Below the pieces are notes generated by a model. It was not told the DNA's origin. It searched no databases and was given only the letters and a program-made list of their open reading frames with translations. Shown here piece by piece: positions 20,008-31,122 of a DNA stretch of 64,000 nt; position 1 is the first letter of the stretch; each line of letters starts with the position of its first letter. The stretch is from NCBI GenBank assembly GCA_001931905.2, contig MSJI02000851.1, positions 1 through 64,000 on the forward strand. The letters run 5' to 3'. This stretch comes from Cladosporium sp. IMV 00045 (taxonomy: Eukaryota; Ascomycota; Dothideomycetes; Cladosporiales; Cladosporiaceae). The position numbers were made by a program, and so were the translations under genes.

Positions 20008-21748
20008 ATGGCCGACAGTAATTCATCTTACAACATCGACAAGGTCCCTGCAGCAGAGCACCATGAGCCCATTCAGTCCGAAGTTCTCGCAGCAGAAGCC
20101 AGCCAGGCCGCCACGGCGGAGCATGAGATGAGCCTTTGGCAAGCTATCAAGACCTACCCCAAGGCAATTGGATGGTCTGTTCTTGTCAGCAGTACTCTTA
20201 TCATGGAAGGATACGACCTGGCATTGCTGGGTAATCTCTATGCATCTCCGGTCTTCAACGAGAAATTTGGGCACTGGAACGAAGAGGCCGAGAAATACCA
20301 GGTCTCTGCAGCGTGGCAGTCTGGCTTGTCTAATGGTGCCAGGGCGGGCGAAATCATCGGCCTCATCATTGCTGGCTGGATCACGGACCGTTATGGAGCA
20401 AAGACAACGACAGTCGGCTTTCTGGTTATGATGATCGGCACAATATTTATTCTTTTCTTCGCACCTAACATACAAGTACTGGTTGCGGGTGAGGTTTTGT
20501 GCGGTACGGAGAGCCATTCACTCAATGAAGGGATCTTTCAGCTGACAGCTGCCAATCGCAGGAATCCCATGGGGTGCTTTCCAAAGCGTAGCAGCACAAT
20601 ACGCCTCGGAGGTCGCGCCAGTCGTGCTTCGCCCTTACCTCACTACTTTCATCAACATGTGCTGGGTCATTGGTCAATTTTTCGCCGCAGCTGTTATTCG
20701 AGGCTCTGTCGATTACCAGGACTCTCGGGCATATCGCATTCCTTTTGGTGTTCAGTGGCTCTGGCCCGTCCTGATCTTGTGTGGTCTCGTTTTCGCACCT
20801 GAGTAAGTCTGAGGTTATCCCTGCTACAAGCGCCTTTACTGACTTCGCAGATCTCCCTGGTGGCTGGTCCGCAAGAATCGCCGGAGTGATGCTCGCAAAT
20901 CCCTGCTTCGTCTGACAAGCTCCAAGCAATCGAAGTTCAACGCCGATGAGACTGTCGCAATGATCGAGCATACCAACGAAATGGAGAGACTTGCCAAGCA
21001 AGGAACCACATACATGGACTGCTTCCAAGGTGTCGATCGCCGAAGGACTGAGATTGTCGTTGGCATCTGGACTGTTCAGACATTGGGAGGACAGAACCTG
21101 ATGGGCTATTTCTCTTACTTCCTCACTCAGGCGGGTATGGATGCACGCAACTCGTTTTCGTTGTCTATGGCAAACTCGGCTCTGGGGATAGTAGGTACCG
21201 CTGGATCTTGGATCTTGATGTCAAGGATCGGTCGACGTAAGATCCACTTTGGGGGCCTGTGTGGCCAATTTCTACTCCTCATCATCACAGGAAGTCTGTC
21301 CTTCTCAGGCACGAATGCCTCCATCTGGGCAATAGGCGCTATGTTGATCGTCTTCACCTTCACATACGATTTTGCGGTTGGCCCAGTCACTTATTCTCTG
21401 GTGTCGGAGCTCTCATCCACCCGCCTCAAAGCAAAGACGATTGTACTCGCTCGTGCTGCCTACAATGCTAGCAACATCTTTGTCAACGTCATGACCAACT
21501 ACCAGCTTTCTTCATCAGCCTGGAACTGGGGCGCACGCACAGCCTTCTTTTGGGCCGGCACCTGTCTGATCTCGTGCATCTGGGTGTTCTTCCGCTTGCC
21601 GGAGCCCAAAGGCCGTACATATGCTGAGCTCGACATGCTTTTCGAGCGCCGCATTGCAGCTAGGAAATTCGCTAAGACCGAAGTGGATCCATTCACGGCT
21701 GAAGCAACCGCTGGCAAAGAAGATGAGATGAAGGGTGACAGGATCTGA
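20008..21748 (+). CDS. Sugar:H+ symporter of the maltose/alpha-glucoside permease type (MFS)
   Basis: Three exons: 20008-20503, 20562-20802 and 20851-21748, giving 544 residues. Introns of 58 and 48 nt have GTACGG..CGCAG and GTAAGT..CGCAG ends, and frame is kept at both joins. Family landmarks are EGYDLALLGN in TM1, the loop GWITDRYGAKTT, GIPWGAF across the first splice site, the sugar-porter PESPWW signature across the second, and GQNLMGYFSYFLTQAGM in TM7. The C-terminal RLPEPKGRTYAELDMLFE is the classical end of fungal sugar porters. The plasma-membrane protein imports a sugar with protons. Pairing with the cytosolic alpha-glucosidase points to an alpha-glucoside. Its stop is 59 bp from the stop of the convergent Zn2Cys6 gene. 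Confidence 0.9.
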
Positions 21749-21807
21749 AGCTTTGTACAGCGCCCCTAGGTAGTTAATGTGAGAGCTTGCTTTTGCCCCA
21801 ATGACTT

Positions 21808-23274
21808 TCAACACGCATTTGCGAGACCACTGTTACTCATTTGCCTCCACGACAAGCTTGGTATTGCCTGCTGGATGTGCTTCTCCAGTAAATCGTCATA
21901 CATCGCGTTGCCGCCCGGTGACTTCTGAATCAAGTCTCGCAAATAGGACAGATCGTTCGCGGGAAGGGTTCCGACTATTATGCCACGAGGGCTGGTCGGC
22001 GCAACTGGAACTCGCGCCAGTACATCAACCAATACTGATGCAATGTCAAACAGTTTCTCCGTCATCCCAACTCCATGGACCTGAAAGCTCGATGTCGGAA
22101 GGTCGCGAGTAGAAAGCATGAGTTCCTTGGCTATGTCAATGGGATATCGAAAAGTCAGACTGTGTTGAGAAGATTCCTCAACCAAGTAGCCGAGGTGGAG
22201 TCTTGACTTCCAGATGATGACACGAAGCCAAAGCTGTGTCACTCTCAAATTCGCTTTTTGGGTATCGTGCAAATCCAGATTTGGATCCAGAGCATTGTTG
22301 ACTTGGGTCTCGACATAGCTTAGATACTCGGTCGAAGGTCCGAAGGGCCTGACCTCGTGGTTGAGCAGTGCAATGAACGAAGTGTCTATCGGGCGGAACA
22401 AAGCGGCGAGGCTATGAAAACCACGTAGCGCGGGATCCAAGATAGAAGGTTCGGTCGTCTCATCCGTGATCTGTAGGGTTATCGGCCTCCGGTATCGAAT
22501 GCCGTGCGACCTCTCAGATATCAGAAGAACCCAGAAAAGGTGGCTCGCCACCAGTCTATCCAGGTCATCTGCTCCTTCTGACTGATACAGCAGAAGCAAC
22601 GTAGTGGTTTCTCGCAGGAATCGAAACGCTCGGCTGTGATGCGAAAGGACTGCCTCGCATGCGTAAAGGAAGAATGTGAAGAGACATATTTCAAGGGTCA
22701 CGGGAGATCGGCGCGGTAGAGACTGCCAGACAGAAACACAGGTTTCTAGTATGAGACAGCCATGATCAAAGTTCTTCTCGGGGATGATGCCTTGGAGATA
22801 TAGATCCTCGGACTCTTCCGCCTGGAGCAGAACCTGGCCGCACATACCCGCTAGAAGACATAAACTGTCGAGTCCTCTGTCTGCAGACAAGCTGGCGGAG
22901 CGAAGCCGGGCAACATAGTCATATGTCAAGATCGGGATTGTCGGATAAAGCCTGGCAAAGAACCGTTCGGTGCAGTAGTCGATTACAGTGCCGGTCAAGA
23001 GTCCATTCAGTCGCTGGTGCAGAGTAGCTGCACTGGCGAGCGTAGTAGGTGAGTTCGAGGGATGGGATTCTCCAGGCGAATGACACTGGTTTGCAACATT
23101 GGATGCAATGCATCTCTTGCACGGCCTGTACTCGCTGCATCCTCTCCTCAGCCTTTTGCACCGCTCACACGCTCTAGGAACTTGGAGCCGCTTTTCAGGT
23201 GCTACATGGGTAGTCCTTCCAATGGGTAAAGTGGGCGGAGAGGCATAGTGGGTGCCAGAGGAGTTGGCCAGCAT
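21808..23274 (-). CDS. Zn2Cys6 transcription factor, candidate regulator of the maltase/permease pair
   Basis: Intronless, 488 residues. The binuclear zinc cluster is complete: C36-x2-C39-x6-C46-x5-C52-x2-C55-x8-C64, followed by a short Ser/Pro/His linker. The middle region (about 85-420) is helical, as in the fungal-specific regulatory domain. The cluster is preceded by about 30 residues without features. Such factors bind paired CGG triplets; one direct and one inverted pair occur in the divergent promoter 1.8 kb away. Convergent placement with the permease and a 315-bp shared upstream region with the Ada-type gene both occur, so control of the sugar genes is plausible but unproven. It could also serve an unrelated pathway. 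Confidence 0.88.
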   Translation of the reverse strand: MLANSSGTHYASPPTLPIGRTTHVAPEKRLQVPRACERCKRLRRGCSEYRPCKRCIASNVANQCHSPGESHPSNSPTTLASAATLHQRLNGLLTGTVIDYCTERFFARLYPTIPILTYDYVARLRSASLSADRGLDSLCLLAGMCGQVLLQAEESEDLYLQGIIPEKNFDHGCLILETCVSVWQSLPRRSPVTLEICLFTFFLYACEAVLSHHSRAFRFLRETTTLLLLYQSEGADDLDRLVASHLFWVLLISERSHGIRYRRPITLQITDETTEPSILDPALRGFHSLAALFRPIDTSFIALLNHEVRPFGPSTEYLSYVETQVNNALDPNLDLHDTQKANLRVTQLWLRVIIWKSRLHLGYLVEESSQHSLTFRYPIDIAKELMLSTRDLPTSSFQVHGVGMTEKLFDIASVLVDVLARVPVAPTSPRGIIVGTLPANDLSYLRDLIQKSPGGNAMYDDLLEKHIQQAIPSLSWRQMSNSGLANAC

Positions 23275-23589
23275 GATAGCAGCATGAGGCCAAATGTAAT
23301 CGCTTCACGTGTTTGCCATGGCGATGATGGCACAGCGACAAGAGGAAGACACCGCAGCGGTTGTTCCAAGATGGAAGAAGTGGCGTTCTCTTGGCGTCCA
23401 GCTGGCTTTGAGGCTGAACTGGATTCTGGCGTGTCGCATCAAACTACCTGAACATCAATACCTACATATCCTTATCAGACTCTAATACACCACGGAAAAT
23501 GAGACAGAGCGCTCAAGTCGTGGCTGTTCAGAATCGCAAAGACTCCATCATACCATGAGGAGGAGCATGGTGCTCTGAGTTCACTCGCA
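23275..23589. other. Divergent promoter Zn2Cys6 gene / Ada-type gene
   Basis: 315 bp between starts. Contains a TCACGTGTT E-box-like site near 23306. No TATA box recognised. Confidence 0.4.
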
Positions 23590-24363
23590 ATGCAATCCTA
23601 CCAGACCCCTCACTCCCGCTGGACGGCTGTATCACAACGCGACCCGGCCGCGCACTGCCAGTTCATCTATGGCGTCAAGTCAACAAGAATATATTGTCGC
23701 CCAACGTGTACAGCTCGCTTGGCCAGAAGAGCCAACGTTGTTTACTTCGAGACTGCGGATGAAGCGCAACGCGATGGCTACAGACCTTGTCAGAAGTGTA
23801 AGCCCGACGACTTGGGATTTGTAGGCCAGCGGGAGCAAATCGTGTTAAGCGCTCTGGATCTTCTACGAGCCCGGAAGGATGACGTGTCACTGAAGTGGGG
23901 CTTAAGAGCACTGTCGAAAGAGGTTGGGGTCACGCCTAGCTACCTTTGCCGTGCTTTCAAAAAGACAATGGGGGTCACGATTGGGGAGTATACCAAGCAG
24001 TTTGAGATGCAGCAAGCCAGTCTCACTACTGCACTGGAGGATCCAGAGCCCCCCAGGTTGGCCGGTCTGGAAACAGCGAGCTCGGAGATGCCATCCTTGC
24101 AGCCAGCGACTGCGTGCTGGGACTTGCCGAAGGCTACCGATTCCTCATTCCACCCTTCCAATGCGGAAGACATCAATTTGATCAACGGTTCATCCTCTTC
24201 GGTAATATCGAAGAGCCCGGCCCTGGCTTCTGAAAGCTCACCAGAAGCGCAAATTCAGAGTACATCTCCGTCCTCCATATGCGCGGAAGAAATTCTGGAC
24301 TCGGATTTCAACTTTGACGAATGGGTCTGGACTGAAGGACTTCCATCAACGGCTGGATTATGA
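23590..24363 (+). CDS. Ada-type methylphosphotriester-DNA repair regulator (AdaA-like)
   Basis: Intronless, 257 residues. Residues 9-72 match the Ada metal-binding domain. C36 and C40 (YCRPTC) with C67 and C70 (RPCQKC) are the four zinc Cys; C36 is the expected acceptor of the methyl group from methylphosphotriesters. Residues 80-135 form an AraC-type helix-turn-helix (LRALSKEVGVTPSYLCRAFKKTMG). The last 120 residues are acidic and Ser/Pro-rich, as in an activation domain, and no O6-methylguanine transferase domain follows. In bacteria this architecture senses alkylation and activates repair genes; fungal copies are known, and a similar role in the nucleus is inferred. Confidence 0.88.
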   Translation: MQSYQTPHSRWTAVSQRDPAAHCQFIYGVKSTRIYCRPTCTARLARRANVVYFETADEAQRDGYRPCQKCKPDDLGFVGQREQIVLSALDLLRARKDDVSLKWGLRALSKEVGVTPSYLCRAFKKTMGVTIGEYTKQFEMQQASLTTALEDPEPPRLAGLETASSEMPSLQPATACWDLPKATDSSFHPSNAEDINLINGSSSSVISKSPALASESSPEAQIQSTSPSSICAEEILDSDFNFDEWVWTEGLPSTAGL

Positions 24364-27119
24364 CCCGGCCTTGGAGTCGTCTCTGGCTCGAAGGGGTATT
24401 CCTATGCATGACTTGACAGACCTCATCGACAAGGGGATTCATTCTGTTGCTGTAGTCTCTTTGCCGTCGCACTCAATTCCTACCTAGGGGTGATGTATAC
24501 TCATGCTTGTTGCATGGTGGTGACAGGCTTCATCACCACCAATTCTTCTCTGGCGTTTCTTTTGCGGCATGTCCAGAAGGTCTTCGACAAAGTACGGATC
24601 TATTTCGATTCCGTCGCGAAGCCAAGATCATTCAGAAGCCTATGCGCCTTATTCAGACTTTGCTCTGCCATGGCGAGCTATCTAGCCGGAGATAATGCAA
24701 TTCCACCCGAGCACTTGTTCATTGTGTGCGAATAGCATCCTTGTTGTGCGCTAAGAGCGGTTGCATGCCCTAGGGCAACAACGCCACATGCATCTGCGAA
24801 CACTCGACAAAGGATTCCAAGGCTGTATCATGCTCGCCCACCTCAAAATAACAAGCGCGCTCGCAAATCAGATCTGGGCCAGTCTGCTGATCTTGTCGAT
24901 TGTTTTAGCGGCGACCTATTCACAGCGAGATCGCATGTGCAGCATGCATACTCAAATCCCCAGAGCCTCTCCTAGCCCTCGATCCTCCTTCAGTCTACCG
25001 CCTCTTTCCTATTGGCATTGAAGGCCATGCTGTCTTTCACTTGACAAGAGTAAATCGTCCTGGTTCTTTTTCAACAAATCGCATAATTTCTCTGAAAACA
25101 TCGAGGCAATCATCAACAACAGCCCGAGAACTTCAATGTAACTGCGCCAATCTGCAATCTGTTGCTACCATCTATGCTAAGCAATGAGCCCAAAGCTTGG
25201 CCTCTGAAGCTTTCAGGCAGCTCAAAGGCCTTTTCCCGTGAACATCAGATTCTCAGCACCGCTATTGTCTCTACACTAGGCGACCATGACAGCTCACAAG
25301 CTTTGCAGAAGACGTCAAATACCGTTGCCGCGGATAGCTGCACGTGCGAAGCTTCCATGTGGTCGAGGTCAGTCCCTGGGCGTTAAGGTTGAAGTTAAAC
25401 ATCCGAAGCTGCCGAGCGCACATCATGCATGTCAGCATCCATTACATGAGGTCTCGACATAGTGATTAGGCTGTACATATGTATGCATCATAGATTCAGC
25501 TCGTGTAGGGCTTGCCCCGGTTCTCGGGAGAGCCCAGCATGGATGGCCTGGCAAAAGAGCTCTACTCAGAGCTCGACGAGAGATTTTACCGCACTAGTCA
25601 TCCGCGGGGAAACGAGATGGATTAGGCAGCTGCAGGAGTTGAAGGAGCATTGAAGGATCAGGCAACGAGGACGCGTTGCGTTTTGCCACCATGTGTGCAA
25701 GAGGCAGCACATGAAGATGTTTCGGTGAAATACACTCGAATATACACATTCATTCCCGTCTGAGCGTCGCGATAGCATCTCGTGCATCGCCTCAGACAAT
25801 CAAATCGGAGCCGGGGAAACAGCCCGACGACAGATGGAAGAGTCAGATGGTCTGCGACTAAGGAGGTATCATCCCACGGAGAGCTGTATGTAATCTGACA
25901 AGCACACAAAATGGTAAGGCGGCCCGATGCTGGTGAGCTTCAAGCCTGACTGGAATACATCTTGCCGTCTTGCATGCTCTCGACCGAGCCAGCGGTCAGC
26001 CCTGATATCAGACTGACTTCTGGGAGAAAGATAAACGCACAGGTTGAGCTCGCAAGCGAAGTGGCGCAACTTGTAGCCCTATTGTTCCGATCGGCAAGGA
26101 AACCGAAACCAGTCTACTCGATACAGTTTCGGTTTCGACCAGATCATTGGGCCACAGGGTCTCGCGACAACATCGCCACCTTTGGACTTGTCAATCACGC
26201 TCGACTTATCTGTCATCATGGATGTACATCGGTTCTTCCCACTGGCTTGCGCGCGGAGGGCAACTTGAAGCCCTAATCAGCAAATTCGCTTGTAGTGTTC
26301 ACCCCATTCTTCGCGCCGATTCCTTCGACGGAGCGCAAAGCAATCATACCGGACTCTACTAGTCGACACAACTCGCTTGTAAGATAAAGCAGCCTTCAGC
26401 AATCTTCAACGAGTATGGTGTTTTTTCACGATAGCAGAAAAGTCGATTTGACGCTCGGCTGAGTCGTTCCCGGACCACATGGACTCGTGTTTCTATCTCA
26501 GTATGAGCCCTCAGAACTCTCGGTCTCGCATTCCCGGTCATTAGGTTTACTATGTTCTGCATCTAGGCTGTCTTCAATCTGGCAGGCACATTCTACTACG
26601 AGCCTTGGCAGACGCTTATCACAGCAGGACACCACTCGTGGAGAGACAACACTCTAGGCCCTTTGGCTTCTCCTGTTACAAATGCCACCATCACAAGAGG
26701 CCAGGAGGCCAAGACCTGTTACCAATCTTTGCCAAGAGTTCACCACGTGCTTGACATGCACAATTTCAGTCGCGTGGTCCCATGAATTCTGCTATGGATA
26801 CTAGGGATGCCTATCTAGACCTCAGCCATTGTGTCCACGGCGTTAAGCCATTTATTGGCATTATACATCACACATGTCGAAGAGTTGAAGACTCCAGGAT
26901 ACCAGCTTAAACAACACCTTTCGAACGATCTCGCCTTGAGAGTAGTTGCCAGAAAAGGATGTTGCGCAATACAACGGAAGAGCCTGTAGGCAAGACATAG
27001 CGACAGGAACGCAAGTATAAGTATTCATATTCATTTCTTACTTCCTCAATCCGGTCCAAACTTGCTCATCAACTTGGCCTTGACTTGGCAAAGACACCTT
27101 CGTTTGATAGCTGCCCAAC
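24364..27119. other. 2.75-kb stretch without a supportable gene
   Basis: Only short overlapping frames on both strands, none with conserved-looking sequence. The last 100 bases hold the promoter of the multicopper oxidase. I see no clear repeat or transposon end. Confidence 0.5.
27016..27021 (+). promoter_or_regulatory. TATA-like element of the multicopper oxidase gene
   Basis: TATAAG, 104 bp before the ATG at 27120. Confidence 0.35.
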
Positions 27120-29171
27120 ATGGCTACTATTCGTGCAACTTCCTACGCGCTGATGGCGCTCATAGCCACCCAGTTTGGGTTGGCCAAGGACTGGGAAAGT
27201 CCTCCTTACAATTTTCTCTATCAATTTGAGATGCCCGTCGCTCCTGTGAAAGCTCCGTTGAAGTGAGCCCACCTCTGGTCAAAGATGTCTGTTATCAGTC
27301 TGACGAATGGGCAGAACGTTTGGCAACCCACCAATTGACTACTACGAGATCGACATCAAGCCATTTGAGCAACAGGTTTATCCCAACCTCGGCAAGGCTC
27401 GCTTGGTTGGATACGATGGAATCTCCCCCGGTCCGACCCTGATGATGACCAAGGGTCGTGAAGCTGTCGTGCGCTTCATCAATCATGCTGATCGTGCTAA
27501 TTCTGTCCATCTCCATGGGTCTTACTGTGAGTATACTCGATTGTTTGGCCTCCCTATTTTGAAACTCGACTGATGACGAAACTCTCCAGCCCGGGCTCCC
27601 TTTGACGGCTGGGCTGAAGACATCACCGAAAGGAACCAGTACAAGGACTACTACTATCCAAATGGCCAGAATGGGAGAACCCTGTGGTACCACGATCACG
27701 CCATCGATCACACTGCTGAAAACGCATATTTTGGCCAAGCTGGTTTCTACCTTCTTCGTGACCAACAGGAATCTAGTCTCCCCGGCATGCCTCAGGGAAA
27801 GTATGACATTCCTATCGCAATAAGCGGCAAGCGCTACAATCCGGACGGGACGCTTTGGAGTCCGGAAGTCAATGGAGAGACCACCAATCTGTTTGGAGAT
27901 GTCATTCATGCGAATGGACAGCCTTGGCCATATTTCAAGGTGGAACCGAGGAAGTATAGGTTCAGGTTCTTGAACGTCGCTGTCAGCAGGTCTTTCCAGC
28001 TCTACTTCGAAAATCCTTCTGGTGCGCGCACGAATTTCCAGGTCGTCGGTTCTGATACTGGCCTCCTTCTCAATCCTGTGGAGTCGAACCAGCTCGACAT
28101 TTCTATGGCCGAGCGCTGGGAAGTCGTCTACGACTTCAGTCCCTACAAGAATCAGAACGTCACTCTGCGGAACAATAACAACATCGACACGGTCACGCCA
28201 TACCTCCACACTGATAAGGTCATGCGCTTTGTCGTTGGCGATACGGTCACAGAGCCCAACAACGGCGCAGGCACTCTACCGGCCAAGTTGCGTGACGTCG
28301 CATTCCCACCAGCACATGCCCCGACCGAGCACACCTTCGAATTCCAACGTCAAGGTGGCGAGTGGAAGATCAACGGTGCCGCATGGTCTGACGGACCCAC
28401 TGAGCGTGTGCTTGCCAAACCACCACGTGGCGCCGTTGAGAAATGGCATCTGAAAAACGGCGCAGGTGGCTGGACACATCCTATTCACATCCACCTCATC
28501 GATTTCCAGATAATCAACCGCGTGAATGGCAAGCGCCCGCTGCTGCCGTACGAGAAAGTCGCTCTCAAGGACGTTGTGTGGCTCAATACGAACGAAGAGG
28601 TCGACGTCGTTGCCCGATACGCCCCGTGGGACGGATTGTACATGGTAAGTCAAGCATGACCGCAGCTTGATTGGGGGGGGGTCCAATCTCCCTAAGTGCC
28701 AAAGGCGCTGGGGGTTGCATACCCCTCCGGAGAAGCTGCTCTTCCAATCCATGAGGTTCAATGAACACTGACATTTCTCCGAAGTTCCACTGCCACAACC
28801 TAATTCATGAAGATCACGAGATGATGGCCGCACTCAACGTCACTGCTCTAGCCGACCTAGGCTACGACGAGAAGACTCGCTTCATCGATCCGATGGAGCC
28901 GAGATACCGGGCGAAGTCCTTCTCGGAGGCAGACCTCAGAGCCAGAACCAACGACTTCTCGGATGCTTCCATCCAGGCTAAGGTCGAGTTCTTCCAGAGT
29001 CTCGAAGCCTACAAGAATGTGGACGCTGTTGAATCTCGCTTGAGTGCATACTGGGCAACTAAGGCCACCACGCTCGTCACTTCGACCCGTTCTGGCAATA
29101 GCGGTGGTGCAACTTCTACCTCTTCAACCCGTGCTGCTACTACTGTGGGTACCACTCGATTTGCATTCTGA
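27120..29171 (+). CDS. Secreted multicopper oxidase, bilirubin-oxidase-like
   Basis: Four exons: 27120-27262, 27315-27526, 27590-28644 and 28785-29171, all joins in frame, 598 residues. Introns are 52, 63 and 140 nt. Residues 1-22 form a signal peptide. All four copper-binding motifs of the family are present in order: HLHGS, WYHDHA, HPIHIHL and HCHNLIHEDHEMM. The last provides the type 1 Cys, His and axial Met and the type 2/3 His. YYEIDIKPF, HGSYSRAPFDGWAED and GPTLMM-type sequence are those of fungal bilirubin oxidases and related laccase-like enzymes, which oxidise phenols or tetrapyrroles with reduction of oxygen to water. The C-terminal Ser/Thr-rich tail may be O-glycosylated. The first acceptor (27314) was chosen because the earlier AG at 27298 puts TGA in frame. 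A well-formed optional intron at 29145-29201 would change the last residues. Confidence 0.92.
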
Positions 29172-31122
29172 ACGTCAGAAGCTAACGATGTCGTGATACA
29201 GACCACGAGGAGATGATCAAGTATATGTTCTGCTGAGATGGGGCACGTGCTGGCATACGGTTTTCAGGAGTTCAGGAATGGCAGTGCACAGATTGTCAAG
29301 GAGTAGGAGCATCGCATGCGGGCAACGGGCATAGCGAATGGTCTACTGGGGATCTGGCGCCTTGGAGGACATGCTTCGTTTTGAGCGAGCCAATCTTTCG
29401 TTCCGTACTTGACATGAATCGTTGTTGATCTTCCTCGGTCCTTACACCTGCTTTCATTGGCAGGTAAGCCGTTTAGCAATCAGGTTGACATTTCTGTTTT
29501 GGATTGTTCGGCTACGCCAGTCGATGGCAAGGTGGGTTCGACTAACAAATGTATGCAGTGGCCATCGTCCACAGACAATCGGGCCAACCTTGGTGAGTTG
29601 AGACGAGCGCAACAAGAGCAACAAAGGCATGATGAGAGTGCGAGAGAAGAATGTACCTAATGGATAGGGTCTTTTCGCTGGCCAGGCGGTGCGCTCGATC
29701 GGCGCTATTTGGCCCGTGAGTGGGGAAGATCTGGACTCTCTAATTGTCCGTCGTGGTAGTCAATCTCGTCGACTTCTCACCCAGCATCTGGTAGGCTACA
29801 TAAATGCTAAATGACGGATGGATTACCATCCGGACTCTTGGTCCCGCAATCCGGCATGGCAAACGTCTGTACTATGAATGCATGCTATCTGAGGCTGCCC
29901 TGAAGTCAAGAATGGGCGAGCTTCATTACAGACCGTCTAAGTGACGGTAATATTGACACTACAAATCTGATATGCTAACTAAGGGACACTCTTGTGGAGC
30001 CTTGCAAGAATGTGTAGCAGCACAGACATCATGGGGCACTCTCGCTTGATGAGCTTAATCTGGCGACATCGGCCGAAGCTGGACGTTTCCAATTCAATTA
30101 TTCTCACAACTCCCAACAACGATGAATTAGCGCCGCCCGTATGATCAGAAACCAGGACGCTGAAGAAGAATGGTTCGATGGCACATTGCAAGGCTTCAAG
30201 GCCATAACAAGCGAGGATAACCACATCCTTTCTGCAACGGCATCACGAACGTACCCACTCACACTTCAAAATTTATACTTTCGTCCGAGGACATGCCCTG
30301 GCAACTATTCCCCTTCCAAGTGTGACGGAATGCATACATGCATCGTGACTGATCAAGAAACGCATGGCCGAGGTTCTCATGGGTCGGAGAAAAGCAGCGG
30401 AGAATTTCAAGGCTTGGGTGCAACATCACAACTGCCGGCCAGCGCCACAACCATCACTACTCATCACAAGGTTACCAAATCTCCGCACGATACTACTCCA
30501 GATTTCCCCTCATGCCAGCACGCGACTCCAGACTTCACCTCTCGGCGCTCGTTCACGACTCGCGCGACATGGTCGCTTCTACTTCTTCATATCCCGAATA
30601 TGGTCTGAGGTCCGAACCGCAGCAGTGGTCAGAGTGAAGACTCAAAGACGCATGGTGTTTTTGTGGACCTTTGCGGACCCAATCGGCAGATCTCGATGAT
30701 TTCTGGAGCCATTTGACTGTCCTGGACAACCCAAAGTCGCATTTTCAGCTCCCGCAAAGAGCGACGGCGCTTGAAAGGATCCATTGACCCCACTTAAGAT
30801 GCCAATTGCCTCAAATACTGCCGAGACTGCACAGCATTCGTCGCAAGATGCTCTTCCTAGCCTGACAGAGATGGCTCGGCAGATGCCGACTTGCGCGAGT
30901 TATGAGTGAGGCATACTCCAAAGATCGTAACCACCGGAAGACCATGGCATCGATATCTTGGCGAGTGGGCACGGTGATACTCAGCGACCTCGGTCATCGG
31001 TCATGATTGCAAGGGAATGGAGCTATATATGACTGTCGCCTTACAGCGACGATTCAAATATTGCCTTCATTGCATTTTCAAGAGCCAGCTCCAGTAGAGG
31101 CATCCGGTCCCGATCGTTCACC
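29172..31122. other. 1.95-kb stretch without a supportable gene
   Basis: An ATG-started frame at 30141-30608 (155 codons) shows no conserved features and is not called. A TATA box for the GH3 gene lies at 31024. Confidence 0.45.
31024..31030 (+). promoter_or_regulatory. TATA box of the GH3 gene
   Basis: TATATAT, 99 bp before the ATG at 31123. Confidence 0.5.

Noticed and set aside
27263..27298. Shorter first intron of the multicopper oxidase ending at the AG at 27298
   Set aside because: It would put TGA (27301-27303) in frame; the acceptor at 27314 keeps the frame and has CTGAC at the right distance.
30141..30608. 155-codon plus-strand ORF with ATG
   Set aside because: His/Thr/Ser-rich without conserved features; no TATA box, intron or neighbour context supports it.
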